Positions 9,972 to 21,441 of a stretch of DNA of 64,000 nucleotides are shown piece after piece. The notes under the pieces are model-generated. The model saw nothing but the letters and a program-made list of their open reading frames with translations. It was not told the DNA's origin and did not search any database. Source of the stretch: Gentiana macrophylla (Eukaryota; Streptophyta; Magnoliopsida; Gentianales; Gentianaceae); NCBI GenBank assembly GCA_026214975.1, contig CM047815.1:65541852-65605851 (forward strand), written 5' to 3'. Position 1 is the stretch's first letter; each line of letters begins with the position of its first letter. The position numbers and the translations under genes are program-made.

Positions 9972-11939
9972 TCAAAACTGGCAGGAAGTCCCTAGCCTGA
10001 GTCTCTGTATCTGGTCAGCTGTGGCAGACTTGCGTATGGCAAATGCCGGTTCAAGAAGCTCCTTGAACTTCTCTAAGAACAATGGCCATTCTTCTTCACT
10101 CATGTCTGCTAGCTTCACAAAGCATGCACTTGTAGGAACCTGCTCATTCGCACTTCTATGACCACTGGATGAATTGCCCACGTAACCGTTAACCGGTTTT
10201 GTTCCGAAAAATTTAGGAAATTTCTTATCACCAAAAGTTGTATTCTTTAAGGACAAAGACAGTTTTGACAAACCATCATATTGTTTTTCTGTAGCAGGCG
10301 ATGTTACTTAAATTTTTACCCAACTGTGTTTCTGGGGCAGCTAACACTATAATATTCTTTTCCTCCTCTTCTCCAGTGCTATTTTCTTCCTCTTCAATGC
10401 TCTCGTCTAGAGTAGAAAGTGGAGGGCAGCTATTAACCCTTCCGAATCCTAAATGGAACGATGCACCACCAGAAACAAAATCCTTTGCCCATGCTTTGGG
10501 AGTTAAATCATTACCACCATCCTCATAATCTAGATCAAACAGAAACACGTCGGCAAGGTCCTCAGATTTGGGAGATAACATTTCTCTGTCAGCAGCAAGA
10601 CTTATTGCTTCAATACAAACAAGTTCAAACTCACTAGGTTCCTCATCACCACTACGAAATTCTCGGTCATCATCTCACCAATCTCAGCCAGACAAAGACC
10701 ATAGGCAGCGGCTTCCTTCAAGAAAATGGTGCAGAGAATTAAAACACGAAGGCAAGCTTCTCGAATCATGGGTAACTCAGTTCGAAGCATCCCAGAGTCC
10801 CTGATCGGATCAAGTTTCTCAATATATTCTAGTTCATCATCAGAAAATGGTATGGAAGCCTGTGGCCAGTGAATCCATTCGAAGTAAGGATCCTCCAGAC
10901 TTTCTGGTAAGCACAAGCCATGATCAATAGGAATGAGTTCAACTTGTCCAAACCTCCCAACACGATCGAGTTTCCTAACTAGAAGGTTTCCTGCATGCCT
11001 ATCTGTATTAAGAATCCTAACATCCAAAATTCCAATACGATGCACCGCAGCAACTGGGAAGCTTGATGTCCCATGGTCACTAGCATCAAAATCATGCTGA
11101 ATATACTGTTGAAACGATGCAAGCTTGCTAACAGGCTTCTTGTCCTGAGACTTGTTACCACTAACTCCGTCGTTGACATTGAAGATACTGTGGGTGATCT
11201 TCACCAATGCAGTGGGTGGAACATTAGCAAACTGATCATAGTCAAGAAGGTATGCAGCAACCTCTCTGAACCCTGTTTCTCCAACCCTTACTGTACGCTT
11301 TAAACCAGGTTGACCAAGAGCCTTCCCTACAAAACCTTTAGGATTGTTTGGCGCGAATGGTTCTTCATCAGTAGGTTTCACGATAGCCACATTCTCACCT
11401 CGGCTATTTCTAAAGTAGTAAGCACCTCCAAGCCCACCATTAATACGAATCGGATCCACACCTGCTTTTATTGCCTTCACGATTTTTTTGACAAGTGGTT
11501 TAGTCCTAGCAAAGCGGCTGGAGTGCCCCAATATCTCAATAGGACTACTCCAATCTCTATGTTGGACGTCCCTCCCGGTCGGTGAAAGACACGGAGTCGA
11601 TGAACTTCTATGCATCAGATTTCGTGTCAATAGCAGTGGAGAATCATTTCGAATGGCACTCAGATCATTCTTCAGTACCATGTCACCAAAAGTTAGTGAG
11701 CTCTCATCAGTTGAAACATTAAGCTCCAACTGCAATCTCCTCTTAACAGTATGCACGTTGTCACTCCGATCCAAATCCATTCCCAGAACGCAACCCTTCT
11801 CTGTTTGCACAAAAACACGTCTCCTACCTGTAGATGTCCCTTCAATCCTATCGTTTCCATGGTACTCACCACGAACTGGATTTTTGAAAACTGCAACAGC
11901 CATTTGAGTGTTAACAGGACTCTCGAGATTAGGGGACAT
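9972..11939 (-). CDS. PI4KG: Phosphatidylinositol 4-kinase gamma, two frameshifts
   Basis: Type II PI4K of the plant gamma group; by family it phosphorylates phosphatidylinositol at position 4 or acts as a protein kinase. The first frame starts at 11939 (445 residues). It has a ubiquitin-like domain at about residues 40-108, a kinase core from about 150 with the glycine-rich GGLGGAYYF, GENVAIVKP and PNNPKGFVGK, catalytic NTDRHAGN at 311-318, and IDHG at 338-341 with the metal-binding Asp. Homology then continues in other frames: from near 10665 (a C apparently lost in a short C run), through an acidic stretch (ESIEEEENSTGEEEEK), and after a second shift near 10300 to the conserved C-terminus around MSEEEWPLFLEKFKELLEPA, stopping at 9972. 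Total span is about 655 codons. A single coding exon is usual for this group. The clean frames outside two indels suggest a recent lesion or assembly error. Confidence 0.9.
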
Positions 11940-13055
11940 GAACAGAAGGAGAAGCTATCAGGTTTTCTCACGGTCAACAGAGAAGACGGAGGAACAAAGC
12001 CACTCCCTCTCTCCCAACTGAGCACCCAACTCAGAAGCCAAAGATGATCGAACAGCTAAACTATGTAACTCAGCCAAAATCATTAATCCTCAAACTATAC
12101 CCATCATGGTAAAAGCAGGTTCAAGGGCAACACACTAAAAAGAAGTACAAGAATCGAGGAAACAGGACTCTGCAGATCACTTCATCCAATGAGCCATCTG
12201 ATGAATCTGGCAAATCAAAGGAGAACAATCTCTTAAATATCAAATCAAGGCATTAGAAAGAATCTAATCTCCATCACAAAACAATAAAATGAAAAACATG
12301 CTGATTACTAACATAGAAATACTTAATCAGGGAAACTCACGAGGTAAAAACGAATTCAGGAAAATATATCCTCATAATCAAGTGAGTCGTTGCAGTACAC
12401 GATTCACAATTAAACATATTTCCATACGTAACAAAATCAAACGTCACATGACTATAAATTATGCATCTTAAAACTTACCAAATCAATTCTAACTTCTAAG
12501 CATGTTTTTCAAACACATGTCCTTTGAAGAGAATATCATCTTAATCCCCCCGAAACTGATGAAGTAAATGGCAATAACACTCTAAATTAACTCAAAAAAC
12601 TGCCCAAGATAAAAGAATTAAAACATTCATGGCAATCAATGCTTCTCTTTCGCACCTACGTTTTACTTTTAACTCCCAATATTACGATTTTCAGTCTACC
12701 CCCAATCATTTAAACCTTAAAATTCTCAAATTCAAAACTACAAGATATAATAGAATAAAATAAATGTCAGGAGGAGGTGTTTGAACATCGACTCACCAGA
12801 CGGCCAGATCTGAGAAGATCCCTTTCCTTCCTGTGTACTTCAGTTTCAAGAACAACTGGAATAAAAATACAAATGAAAATTGAAAAGCTAAGACAGTTGA
12901 ATCAAACACGAGATTCAAATGTCCCGCGTATCCAGCACTAAGATTGAATCAAGCAAGAGGAAAAAAATTACATGGAAAAAATTAAAAAAAAAAAAAAATT
13001 AACGCTACAAGTAGTTATTGAAAGCCTGTTTCCCAAGGCTCAGAATTTTCTCTTT
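11940..13055 (-). promoter_or_regulatory. 5' UTR and UTR intron of the PI4K gamma gene
   Basis: Minus-strand transcript leader upstream of the start codon. A strong splice donor (CTG then GTGAGTC) lies on the minus strand at 12796/12797, so a 5'-UTR exon probably runs from about 13055 to 12797. It would be joined across an intron to a second leader exon ending at the ATG. The acceptor could not be fixed; candidate AGs lie around 11990-12095. No coding sequence is seen in the 1.1 kb. Confidence 0.5.
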
Positions 13056-13080
13056 CTTCGATTCTCTTCTTCTGATATAC

Positions 13081-13089
13081 AGTATATAT
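13081..13089 (-). promoter_or_regulatory. Candidate TATA box of PI4K gamma
   Basis: Minus-strand ATATATACT lies about 30 bp upstream of a pyrimidine/purine transition near 13050 and upstream of the UTR exon. Position and composition fit; not otherwise supported. Confidence 0.35.
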
Positions 13090-13522
13090 TTGTTTCCTTT
13101 TATTATTGAATTAATTTTTTTTTTTCAGCTTTTTTCTTTCTTGTGCGAGTAATGTTACGAGATTCACCGTTGAATTAGTGACTGACCATTGCTACTTGAG
13201 GACAGAAGAGTCTAGAATATAGATTTTGACCGTTGGATTCGAAACGGATGAAGGATTCGATCCGGACCGCTTGTTGAACAACAGGTGACATGGCCGGGTC
13301 TGGTCAGCAGTTGCCCCGCCCAAACCGAATAGTGACTCGCGGTTTCTATAAAAAGAATATCTTTTTTTTAATTTATAAAAAGAATATCTAAACCCCAAAA
13401 AAAACCAAAAAAAAAAGACTATATATTATTATGTAATAATATTGTAATGTTGTGATATTATGGTTTTTCAAAAATAGTTAAAGGTTGTGGAGGATCGCTT
13501 TTAATCTAAAATGAAAAATGTG

Positions 13523-13647
13523 AAAAAAAGATAGTGGTTGAGAAGACAAAACGCCGCGACGTATTACTACGCGCAGAATTACACGCTGTGGTTGTAATAC
13601 ACGTGTAGTAACGCGCGGCTATTCCTTCTCAACCACTATCTTTTTTC
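13523..13647. mobile_element. Long foldback, probably a MITE
   Basis: The outer arms AAAAAAGATAGTGGTTGAGA and its complement are perfect over 22 bp (13524-13545 with 13625-13646). They continue inward as imperfect CG-rich arms (13551-13573 with about 13600-13620), leaving a short loop. No coding potential. Target duplication not resolved. Confidence 0.65.
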
Positions 13648-13985
13648 TTTTTTTTTTTTCCAATTTCAGATCTTATTTTCATCTTTACACTCGCGACCAA
13701 AAAGCAAAGATGTATTTTTAATATTAAATATATCGCCTCAGCGAGCTAATGGTGCTTATATACTCCAGATAATGATCCTGGTTCAAGCCTCGCTAGCGGC
13801 AGACACTGGTTCAAGCCCCGCTTAGATGATAATATGTGTATAAACCTTTCGTATCCTAAAAATTAAAAATAATAAATTTAGAATATTTAATCAATTTCCC
13901 TTTTCAATAATTTTCGAAATTTAATAGATAAATAAATAAACAAAAAGGAAAGAAGTATGTTTTTTTCAAATAAAACCACTCTTCC
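13648..13985. other. AT-rich spacer, possible tRNA-derived SINE trace
   Basis: Mostly AT-rich. Around 13735-13840, two copies of TGGTTCAAGCC resemble the RNA polymerase III B box, with CTCAGCGAG upstream as a weak A-box-like block. This could be a decayed SINE, but there is no clear tail or target duplication. Confidence 0.25.
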
Positions 13986-14157
13986 TCCCCATTTACTCGA
14001 ACATTTGTCTAAACGGAAGATAAAAGAATAGAACGGCTCCTCTTCTCCCTAGCAAGTCGAACTGCATGCCACCATTGATTTCAGATCAAAATTGGAGGGA
14101 ATCGATCAGTTCGAGAAGAGAATCGTGTTGACATCACTTTTACACCGACAAGAAAAG
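13986..14157 (+). other. Possible 5'-UTR exon of an unidentified plus-strand gene
   Basis: A pyrimidine-rich start (CTCTTCCTCCCC) is followed by non-repetitive sequence ending in AAAAG then GTAAGTTG, a near-consensus plant splice donor at 14157/14158. No start codon with a long frame is present. If real, the intron that follows contains the TRIM and Tat insertions. No identifiable coding exon was found downstream. Confidence 0.25.
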
Positions 14158-14565
14158 GTAAGTTGTCGAATCGCTTTTTGGAAGATTGACTTTTGCTAGC
14201 AGATTAGGACCCAAATTCGCTTTATTCGTAGTTTTACACGTTTAGCAAGCATTGAATCATCATATTTCTAAGTTTAGATTGCTTAATTGTTAGGTGTTGT
14301 AAAAAGACCTTAAATTTCATTGTTTGGCCTACGAATTGGAGAAGTTTTGACATTCAAATCAAGGTAAAATGGTTTTCATATTAAAAATAATGTGTTTTAT
14401 AATGTTTAGTTAGTAGTTGAAGTTGTATTTAGATTGATTTGATGTGAAATCGTATGTCTATTTTAGCACGGTTGCAAAAAAAAAAAAGGTTATGCATAAG
14501 ATGTTACCATCCAACTACACTTATATGCGATAAAGTGATTGGTGTTGCAAAAAAATATGTGGATT

Positions 14566-14667
14566 TGTTAAGATCAAGTGTTTATCGTTGTACTAAAACC
14601 AATTGGTGTTAATAAAGACGCTATTTTATTTTCTTATCATTTAAGAGTGTGGCAATCTGTCCCAACA
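14566..14667 (-). repeat. TRIM 3' LTR
   Basis: 102-bp copy. Shares GGTGTTAATAAAGACGC-type sequence and the end AATCTGTCCCAACA with the copy at 24481. Confidence 0.85.
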
Positions 14668-14671
14668 CCCC

Positions 14672-15209
14672 TGATGATAGGTGGGCCCATTGGGCCGGGT
14701 TATCCATATTTGGGCCAGGCCCAAAGTTAGACAGTCAAGATAATGGATTGGCTCGACAGGACCACAAGTGCTGACCAGAATAGTCAGAGGAGCAGGGCTC
14801 CATCATACGTTGCGCAGAAGTATACCTCTGACGTAAACGATCGGCTCTGAATGTAACGATCGGTCGCACGTAAGTATTTCTGATTGCAAATGTTTGGCTG
14901 AGTACAGCGAAGACCGAGTCAACAGCGGTTCAACCACTTATAAACGTGGTAGATCCCCACGATCAGCAACGTGCAGAGATAACCAGTGATAACTTCCCAC
15001 CACGCACGGGAGAGAATCACGATCTACAACTATATAAGGGACACCCTGAACTACGAGGGGGACTTGATTCCAGTTTATTACTTAAATTGGATACGTAGGC
15101 AGCTCTCTCAAGAGTTCAGTCCAAAATTATACCCAAATATTCTTGTTCTTATACTATTTTCCTAATTAGAATTACCCAATTACCCGATTGTAATATTCAT
15201 ACCACATCA
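14672..15209 (+). repeat. Tat 5' LTR
   Basis: 538 bp from tgatgatagg to accacatca. The TATA box TATATAAGG is at 15031-15039. Differences from the 3' LTR cluster at about 14815-14915. Confidence 0.92.
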
Positions 15210-15211
15210 TT

Positions 15212-15229
15212 TGGCGCTAGAAGGAGGGT
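15212..15229 (+). other. Tat primer-binding site
   Basis: TGGCGCTAGAAGGAGGGT begins two bases after the 5' LTR, as required for a tRNA primer. The tRNA was not assigned. Confidence 0.7.
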
Positions 15230-15246
15230 TCAATTCTAGTTAGTGA

Positions 15247-16974
15247 GTGATTGTAAAAACAAAGGCAAAAAATCAAGGAAATTCGAAGAAGCAGCAAAAT
15301 CAACCTGAAAAAGATAAAGTTGGAGAAAAAAGCCCAGATCGAAATGATCAAGATACTGGAAAGAAGGTTCTGGAAGAAGGGCAGACGAGCAACCCAGACG
15401 CAGTCAAACAAATGTTGGTAGAAAATCTGGCCAATCTCAAAGGAGAAGAAATCAAAGCCATATTTGAGGCAGTTTTGAAAGTGAGGAATCAGGATAATGA
15501 CATTTCTGAAGCACCAACACCGCTTCAAACTGCTAAAAAAGAGAAGCAGGAAGCAGAATCTAGCATTAAAGTGGTGGTTACTCACCCAGGTGGTGATAAC
15601 GCCCGAGCAGAGTTAGATGCTATACTTAAGCCTAAACACGATGAGTTTAGGCTAGTGTCTCCATTCACTGAGGACATCGATGCATTTCCATGCCCTCCAG
15701 GATTTAAAATCCCAAAAATCCAAGCATATGATGGAACTAAAGATCCATATGACCATATGCACCAAGACATTCAAAGACACATGAACCTATATAACGCTCC
15801 GTAAGAGATGAAATGCGGGGCATTTGCTACTCTTCTAACAGAAAAGCAAGAGATTGGTTCAACAAGTTGAACCCAAGATCCATACCGCATTTTCCAACAC
15901 CGACCGACTGAAAGTTCATGCATGCATTCATCGCAAAGAAGACCTTTCCAGGAGGAACCGCATATATTTGGTCGACCATTAGACAAAAAATGATGAAACG
16001 GTGTTGCGCTTCATCAAGAGGTTCAACGGAGAGTCATCCTGCAGATTGCGGATCCGGATGATAAATTTTTAGTGGCATCCTTTGTGGCGTGTCTTAGGGA
16101 AGGACGCCTACATGCCAAGCCGAGCAAAGAAAATCCGGATACGATGGAAGAATGTCCGAAATTGCATACGATTAATCGCCAAGGTGAAGAGGCTAACAGA
16201 ACCAAGAGGGAAGAATCCCACAGGGACGCTAAAAAAGGAAAGACTGATGATAAGACCGACAAAAAGAGAAAATCTGTTTGGGATAGGGTAACCAACCCCA
16301 TCTTTGAAAGGTTAGGGAAGAAAGGTGCTTTGCAGGATAGAGACCTTATCCCTCTGAACAGGTCCCGTGATCAAGTTCTGGCAATTATGGAAAAGAAAGG
16401 AATCGTCAAGACTCCTCCTCCATTGAGGGGTCCAAGGGAGAAGAGAGACCACACCAAGTGGTGCAAATACCATAAAGATATTGGACACGACTCTGAACAG
16501 TGCAGGGACCTGATCAGAGATATAGATGCAGCGGCATTGGAAGGAAAGATCGATGAGTGCATCGATCGAGCACATGGGTACAACCCCAGAGGAAGGAGAG
16601 AGTTCAAAAGACAGCACAACAGCCATGACCGGTATAACCAGAGGAGACACAGAGATCCGTCTCCAGATGCAGATGGGCACAGAGAAAACGCCCCAATCAA
16701 CACTGTAAACACAATTGTGGGTGGACCAGGAGAAGGTTATAAGGCTGCTCAGGAAGATAAAAAGCGGCAGCCGCTGAAAAGGACGGAGAAGCGAAAAACA
16801 GAAGGTAATGGGAACCGTTCAAGACGGTCTCTGAGATGCACTACCGACCATCGTGAGCAACGGCGGACTGGTAATAGAGGCGGTTATCCGAGAAAAATCT
16901 GGTCGAAGGATCTGCGTAGACACGGGCGGTCACGATCAACGCGTACTATATTACAAAGGCGTTCCAAGCAATGA
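15247..16974 (+). pseudogene. Tat gag polyprotein, interrupted
   Basis: The first frame (15247-15804) has a charged, coiled N-terminus and then FKIPKIQAYDGTKDPYDHM, the start of the retrotransposon gag domain. Stops and shifts follow from 15805 to 16071. The frame 16072-16974 resumes with the end of the gag domain (FVACLREGRLHAKPS), a Lys/Arg-rich stretch and the zinc knuckle WCKYHKDIGHDSEQC near 16461-16505. The knuckle is of the C-x2-H-type spacing common in Tat gag. Gag forms the cytoplasmic particle that packages element RNA. Too broken to make a full protein. Confidence 0.85.
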
Positions 16975-17170
16975 AGCTAATGCACTCGGAGTTGACTCAG
17001 ATCAACTCCTTTTTTGGATTTATCGGGCCACCCATACATCCTGTGGGAATGTTAAAGCTACCGACGACTTTTGGCAAAGGACCACAGAGCAGACTCGGTG
17101 GTCAATTATGTGGTGGTAAAAGCCCGTCTGCATACAATATGATTCTTGGAAGACCAAAGACCGATTGATC
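16850..17170 (+). pseudogene. Tat aspartic protease remnant
   Basis: Overlapping frames show RRICVDTGG, the active-site strand (usually VDGGSS in this lineage), then in another frame FFGFIGPPIHPVGMLKLPTTF and SAYNMILGRPKTD, the flap and C-terminal signature. At least one frameshift lies near 16960. The stretch 17171-17670 between protease and RT is degraded, with no continuous frame. Confidence 0.75.
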
Positions 17171-17671
17171 TAAGGGCGTTGGTATCGCCAACCACATAAC
17201 AAAGATGAAATTCCCAACTTTTGAGGAGAAGCCACGCGATTAAAGGGATGTGATGTCTTTGCCAAGAATCGCTATATGACCACAATCGGTGGAAAAATGA
17301 AGGTGCAAAGGTGACAAATGGAAGATCTAGTTCCTGATATGAAGAAAAAGTTGGCGATCCAACGACCCGGTGGAATCAATAATCTTTGATGAATCGAACC
17401 CGAATCCACAATCAAGATATGATCGTGGATACCAGCGAATGAAACAAATGTCGGTCAAGATCTTGAAAGATTACAGGATGTGTTTGCATGGAAAGCGAGT
17501 GACATGCCTGGTCATCAACAGAGTTGGTCGTCCATAAACTCAACATTGATCCGACCAGAAACCAAAGAAAGCAAAAGAAGAGATCTTTTGCCCCGAGAGA
17601 GATACAGCTATCCAAAGAGAAGTGGAAAAATTGTTGCGTGCCAACATGATTAAAGAAGTTATCTACCCGTA

Positions 17672-18427
17672 ATGGCTAGCAAACCCGGTGTTAGTCAAGA
17701 AGCCGATGGCGCTTGGAGAATGTGTGTGGACTTCACAGATTTAAACAAAGCTTGTCCTAGAGATAGTTATACTTCCCCTAGAATTGACAGGCTAGTAGAT
17801 TCTACAGTTGGTTATGAGATTTTTGCTTTCTTAGATGCTTATAAGGGATATCATCAGATTATGATGGACCCTGTAGATGCTGTAAAAACCGATTTTATTA
17901 CTGAATTTGGTTCCTACTACTATGTGTCCATGCCTTTTGGATTAAAGAATGCAGGGGCTACCTACCAAAGGGCAGTCAATACCATTTTCAAAAAACAGAT
18001 TGACAGGTCAATGGAAGTATATGTGGATGACTTATTGATCAAGAGCAGGACTCTTGACCAATATTTGAAAGATGTAACAGAGGTTTGTCAAGTTTTGAGG
18101 CAAACAAGAATGAAGCTGAACCCAAAAAAGTGCACTTTTGGAGTGAGATCAGGTAAATTTCTGGGTTATATGATATCTAAAGAAGGTATCAGGGCCAACC
18201 CTGATAAATTAGAAGCCTTAAAAACCATGCCCGAATCGAAAAATATCAAAGAAGTTCAACGATTAATAGGAAGATTAGCAGCGCTAAACCGATTCTTGTC
18301 AAAATCGGCACATAAGTCATTGCCATTCTTCAAGATTCTCAGGAAGGCCAGTCCATTCGAGTGGAATGAAGAATGTAAACAGGCTTTTCAGGAGTTGAAA
18401 GATCATATCACCACTTGCCAACTCTAA
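17672..18427 (+). pseudogene. Tat reverse transcriptase
   Basis: A 251-residue open frame gives most of a Ty3/gypsy RT: WRMCVDFTDLNKACPRDSY, LDAYKGYHQI with the first catalytic Asp, FGLKNAGATYQR, and the catalytic YVDDLL. KCTFGVRSGKFLGYMIS and the connection domain follow. The extreme N-terminus is lost upstream of 17672, and the frame stops at 18427 before RNase H. The best-preserved part of the element. Confidence 0.9.
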
Positions 18428-18843
18428 CTCCTCCTCGTGAAGGTGAGATAATGCTTTACTACTTGTCCTTTTGCAATGAAGCGATAAGTCTTGTGTTGGT
18501 AAAACAACATGGCATGATACAAAGGCCAGTGTATTTTGTAAGCAAAGCCCTACAAGGACTTGAGATTAGATATTCTGAAGTAGAAAAATTGGTTTTAGCC
18601 TGGTACATGCCACAAGGAAACCGAGACCATACTTCTGTGAGTCATCCAGGTGATTGTGTTGACAAATCTACCTTTGAAGCAAATTTTGGAAAAACCGGAC
18701 AAGTCTGGAAGATTGGCAAAATGGTAGTTGAGTTGGCATGGTTTGATATCGAATACAAACCAAGAACAGCAATTAAAGCTCAAGCATTAGCTGACTTCTT
18801 GGCAGAAGAAAAAGCCTTGGCTATAGAGCAAAAGGCTGAATAG
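18415..18843 (+). pseudogene. Tat RNase H
   Basis: This frame overlaps the RT end by 13 bp and encodes the gypsy RNase H-like domain: EISLVLVKQ-type strand, RPVYFVSKAL, RYSEVEKLVLA. Frame damage lies around 18610-18680, and the tail IEYKPRTAIKAQALADFLAE marks the link to the second RNase H. The first catalytic Asp is not evident where DASD is expected. Confidence 0.75.
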
Positions 18844-18859
18844 CACAAGGCTGATAAGA

Positions 18860-19250
18860 ACAACTCTGAACAGTGGCAGCTTTACGTGGACGGAGCCTCC
18901 AACAAAGAAGGAGCAGGAGCATGACTCCTACTCATTAGCCCAAAAGGTGAAGATTCCCATACGCTCTTCATTTTGACTTTCAGGCCACTAACAATGAGGC
19001 AGAATATGAAGCTTTGATAACTGGATTAAACTTAGCACAAAAGTTAGGCGTGCAAAATTTGAAAGTCTACACAGACTCACAGCTGGTAACAAATCATATC
19101 AAGGGAGAGTATGGGGCAAAAGAAGGACCCATGAAAAAGTACCTTGCAGTGGCACAGAAGAAATTGCAGAATTTCTTAAAGATAGAAGTGGAACAGATAA
19201 CTCGGGCCCAAAATACCAGAGCAGATGCTTTATCAAAGCTAGGATCGAAT
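18860..19250 (+). pseudogene. Tat second (archaeal-type) RNase H
   Basis: WQLYVDGASNKEGAGA (near 18870-18925) is followed by a stop and a shift. The domain continues from 19014 with LAQKLGVQNLKVYTDSQLV (Asp of the DSQ motif) and ends ITRAQNTRADALSKLG. A second RNase H after the ordinary one is a recognised feature of Tat elements. Confidence 0.8.
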
Positions 19251-20573
19251 TTCTTGTCCCAAAAAAAGGTGTTGGTCGAGCAGTTGAAGCACAAGAGTTG
19301 TGATGAGATTGAAGTACAACCAATCACACAGGCAGAAACTTGGATGGATCCGATCGTAGTATATCTAAGAGATGGAAGGCTTCCTGAAGATAAAGTACAT
19401 GCCAGAAAATTGGTAAGACTCTCAGCCAGGTATGCTCTGTTCAACGATATTATGTACAGAAAATCTTATGCAGCACCGTGGTTGAGATGCGTTACTCCAG
19501 ATGAGGGAGATTATGTATTAAGAGAAATCCATCTCGGAATTTGTGGCAATCACTTGGGAGCCAGAGCTCTGGCCAGGAAATGTAGGCTTTACGGTTATTA
19601 CTGGCCAGAAATGCAAGATGACGCAGAGAACCTGGTCAGAACTTGCCGGACATGCCAGGTGCATAGTAATTTATCACATAATCCTGTACAGAAGATGATA
19701 CCAATTGTATCCCCATGGCCTTTTGATCAATGGGGAGTAGGCTTAGTGGGTCCACTACCCCGAGCACCGGGAAATTTCAAGTTTTTAGTAGTGGCAGTGG
19801 ATTATTTCACTAAGTGGGTGGAAGTTGAACTCTTAACCACCATCATAGCCAACCAAATACAGAAGTTCCTATGGAGAAATATCCTATACAGGTATGGGAT
19901 CCCTAAAGTTCTCCTTTCTGATAATGGCACACAATTTGAAGATCAAGGAGTGCAAACTTGGTGCACCAACCTAGGAATCTCCCAACATTTTACATCAGTG
20001 GCCTATCCTCAAGCCAATGGGCAGGTAGAGCAGACCAACAGGCAGATAAAACAGGGACTGAAGAAAAGGTTGGAACAAGAGGGGTCTCATTGGGTAGACC
20101 ATCTACCAAATATCTTGTGGGCATATAGAACCACCCCAAACGCTGCTACACAGGAAACTCCATACTCCTTAGCATATGGATGTGAGGCAGTCATACCAGC
20201 AGAAATTGGACACAAGTCTCCCAGGACAGAATTATATTGTCCAGAAACGTAGGAGGTAGACATGTTGCATGTCAAAGATGAGCTGGAGCATAAACGCGAT
20301 AGTGCACTAATACAAATGGCCAAGTACAAGCAGAGAGTTGCCCAGTACTACAACTCCAAAGTCAAAGGTACGTATTTTAAAGAAGGCGATTTAGTGCTGA
20401 GGCGGAATGACGCCAGTAAGCAAGGCCCCACTGGAAAGCTAGACCCAAATTGGGAAGGTCCTTATAAAGTTATCAAAGTACACGGAAAAGGATCCTATCA
20501 ACTAGCTAATGCTTCTGGAAAAACAATTCCTAGAAGCTGGAATGCTATTCATTTAAGGAAATATTTTCCTTAA
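19251..20573 (+). pseudogene. Tat integrase with missing catalytic Asp
   Basis: The frame from 19014 runs through the H2C2 zinc finger (HLGARALARK ... CRTCQ) and the core. The core reads WGVGLVGPLP where the family has WG-D-VGP, so the first catalytic Asp is Gly. Then come LLSDNGTQF (second Asp) and NGQVEQTNRQI (Glu). The frame stops at 20252 and resumes at 20262-20573 with the C-terminal domain (GPYKVIKVHGKGSY, PRSWNAIHLRKYF). Integrase inserts element cDNA in the nucleus; this copy should be inactive. Confidence 0.88.
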
Positions 20574-20689
20574 GATAATTGCATTATGCTTTTTTCTTCT
20601 TTTTAGCTTTAAATTTGTAATTGTGCATGTGAATATTCTAATTTGTGCTGGACAAGGAATTAAAAACCAGATGTTTTATTTATCAGTAA

Positions 20690-21180
20690 ACCTGCAGCAC
20701 AAAATAATTCTGGGCAGAGGACCCACATAAAAAACACACAAGGGTTAAACTTGCAGCGCAAGAAAATCCTGTGCAGAGCACATAATTAAAGTAAAGGCAC
20801 GTGAAACTTGCAGTGCAGGATCATTCTGGGCAGAGGACCCACCTTAAAAACAAAAGTGTTAAACTTGCAGCGCAAGAAATCTCAGTGCAGAGCACACAAT
20901 TAATAAAGATGCTAAACTTGCAGTGCAAGAGCATCCTGGGCAAAGGACCCACATAAGAAACACAAGTGTTAAACTTGCAGCGCAAGAAAATTCTGTGCAG
21001 AGCACATTATTAAAGTATATGAACGCAAAACTTGCAGTGCATGGGCATTCTGGCAGAGAGGACCCAAATAAGCAACATACAAGTGTTAAAGATGCACGCA
21101 AGAAAATCATGTGCAGACCACAAACACTTAAGAATGCAAAAATTGAACTTGCAGAGCAAGAATAAGCTGAGCAGAAAACA
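20690..21180 (+). repeat. Minisatellite in the Tat 3' region
   Basis: About four degenerate units of 110-117 bp, starting near 20747, 20861, 20971 and 21088. Each has two sub-blocks, AACTTGCAGCGCAAGAAA and AACTTGCAGTGCA, followed by GGGCAGAGGACCCA or GTGCAGAGCACA. Tandem repeats in the 3' region are common in Tat elements. Confidence 0.85.
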
Positions 21181-21441
21181 ATAATGGTCTATACATTCAG
21201 TAAATTCTGTGCAGAAGATAAGAATTGAGAAGCTAAGGATTAAAAAATCCTAACTTCTTTGCAGCGCAACAAGAGATAAAGCGGAGCTGAACCCAGAGAA
21301 TATCAAATTCTAAGGCATATATTAAAAAGTACCCAAAGATTTCAATCATCAAAGTATCGTCAACAACAAATAAGAGATAGTGTTATTACATCAAAAGCTG
21401 CACAGGGCAGCGAAATTCAAAGTTTCAAGAAAACATGTAAA

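Noticed and set aside
13192..13398. 68-residue minus-strand frame upstream of PI4K
   Set aside because: Low-complexity Lys/Tyr-rich start, no recognisable motif, no splice context; taken as chance.
13735..13840. tRNA gene suggested by GGTTCAAGCC B-box-like copies
   Set aside because: No cloverleaf could be formed around either copy; kept only as a weak SINE trace.
20690..21180. Regularly spaced repeats considered as a CRISPR array
   Set aside because: Units diverge, there are no unique spacers of even length, and the repeats lie in the 3' region of a plant retrotransposon.
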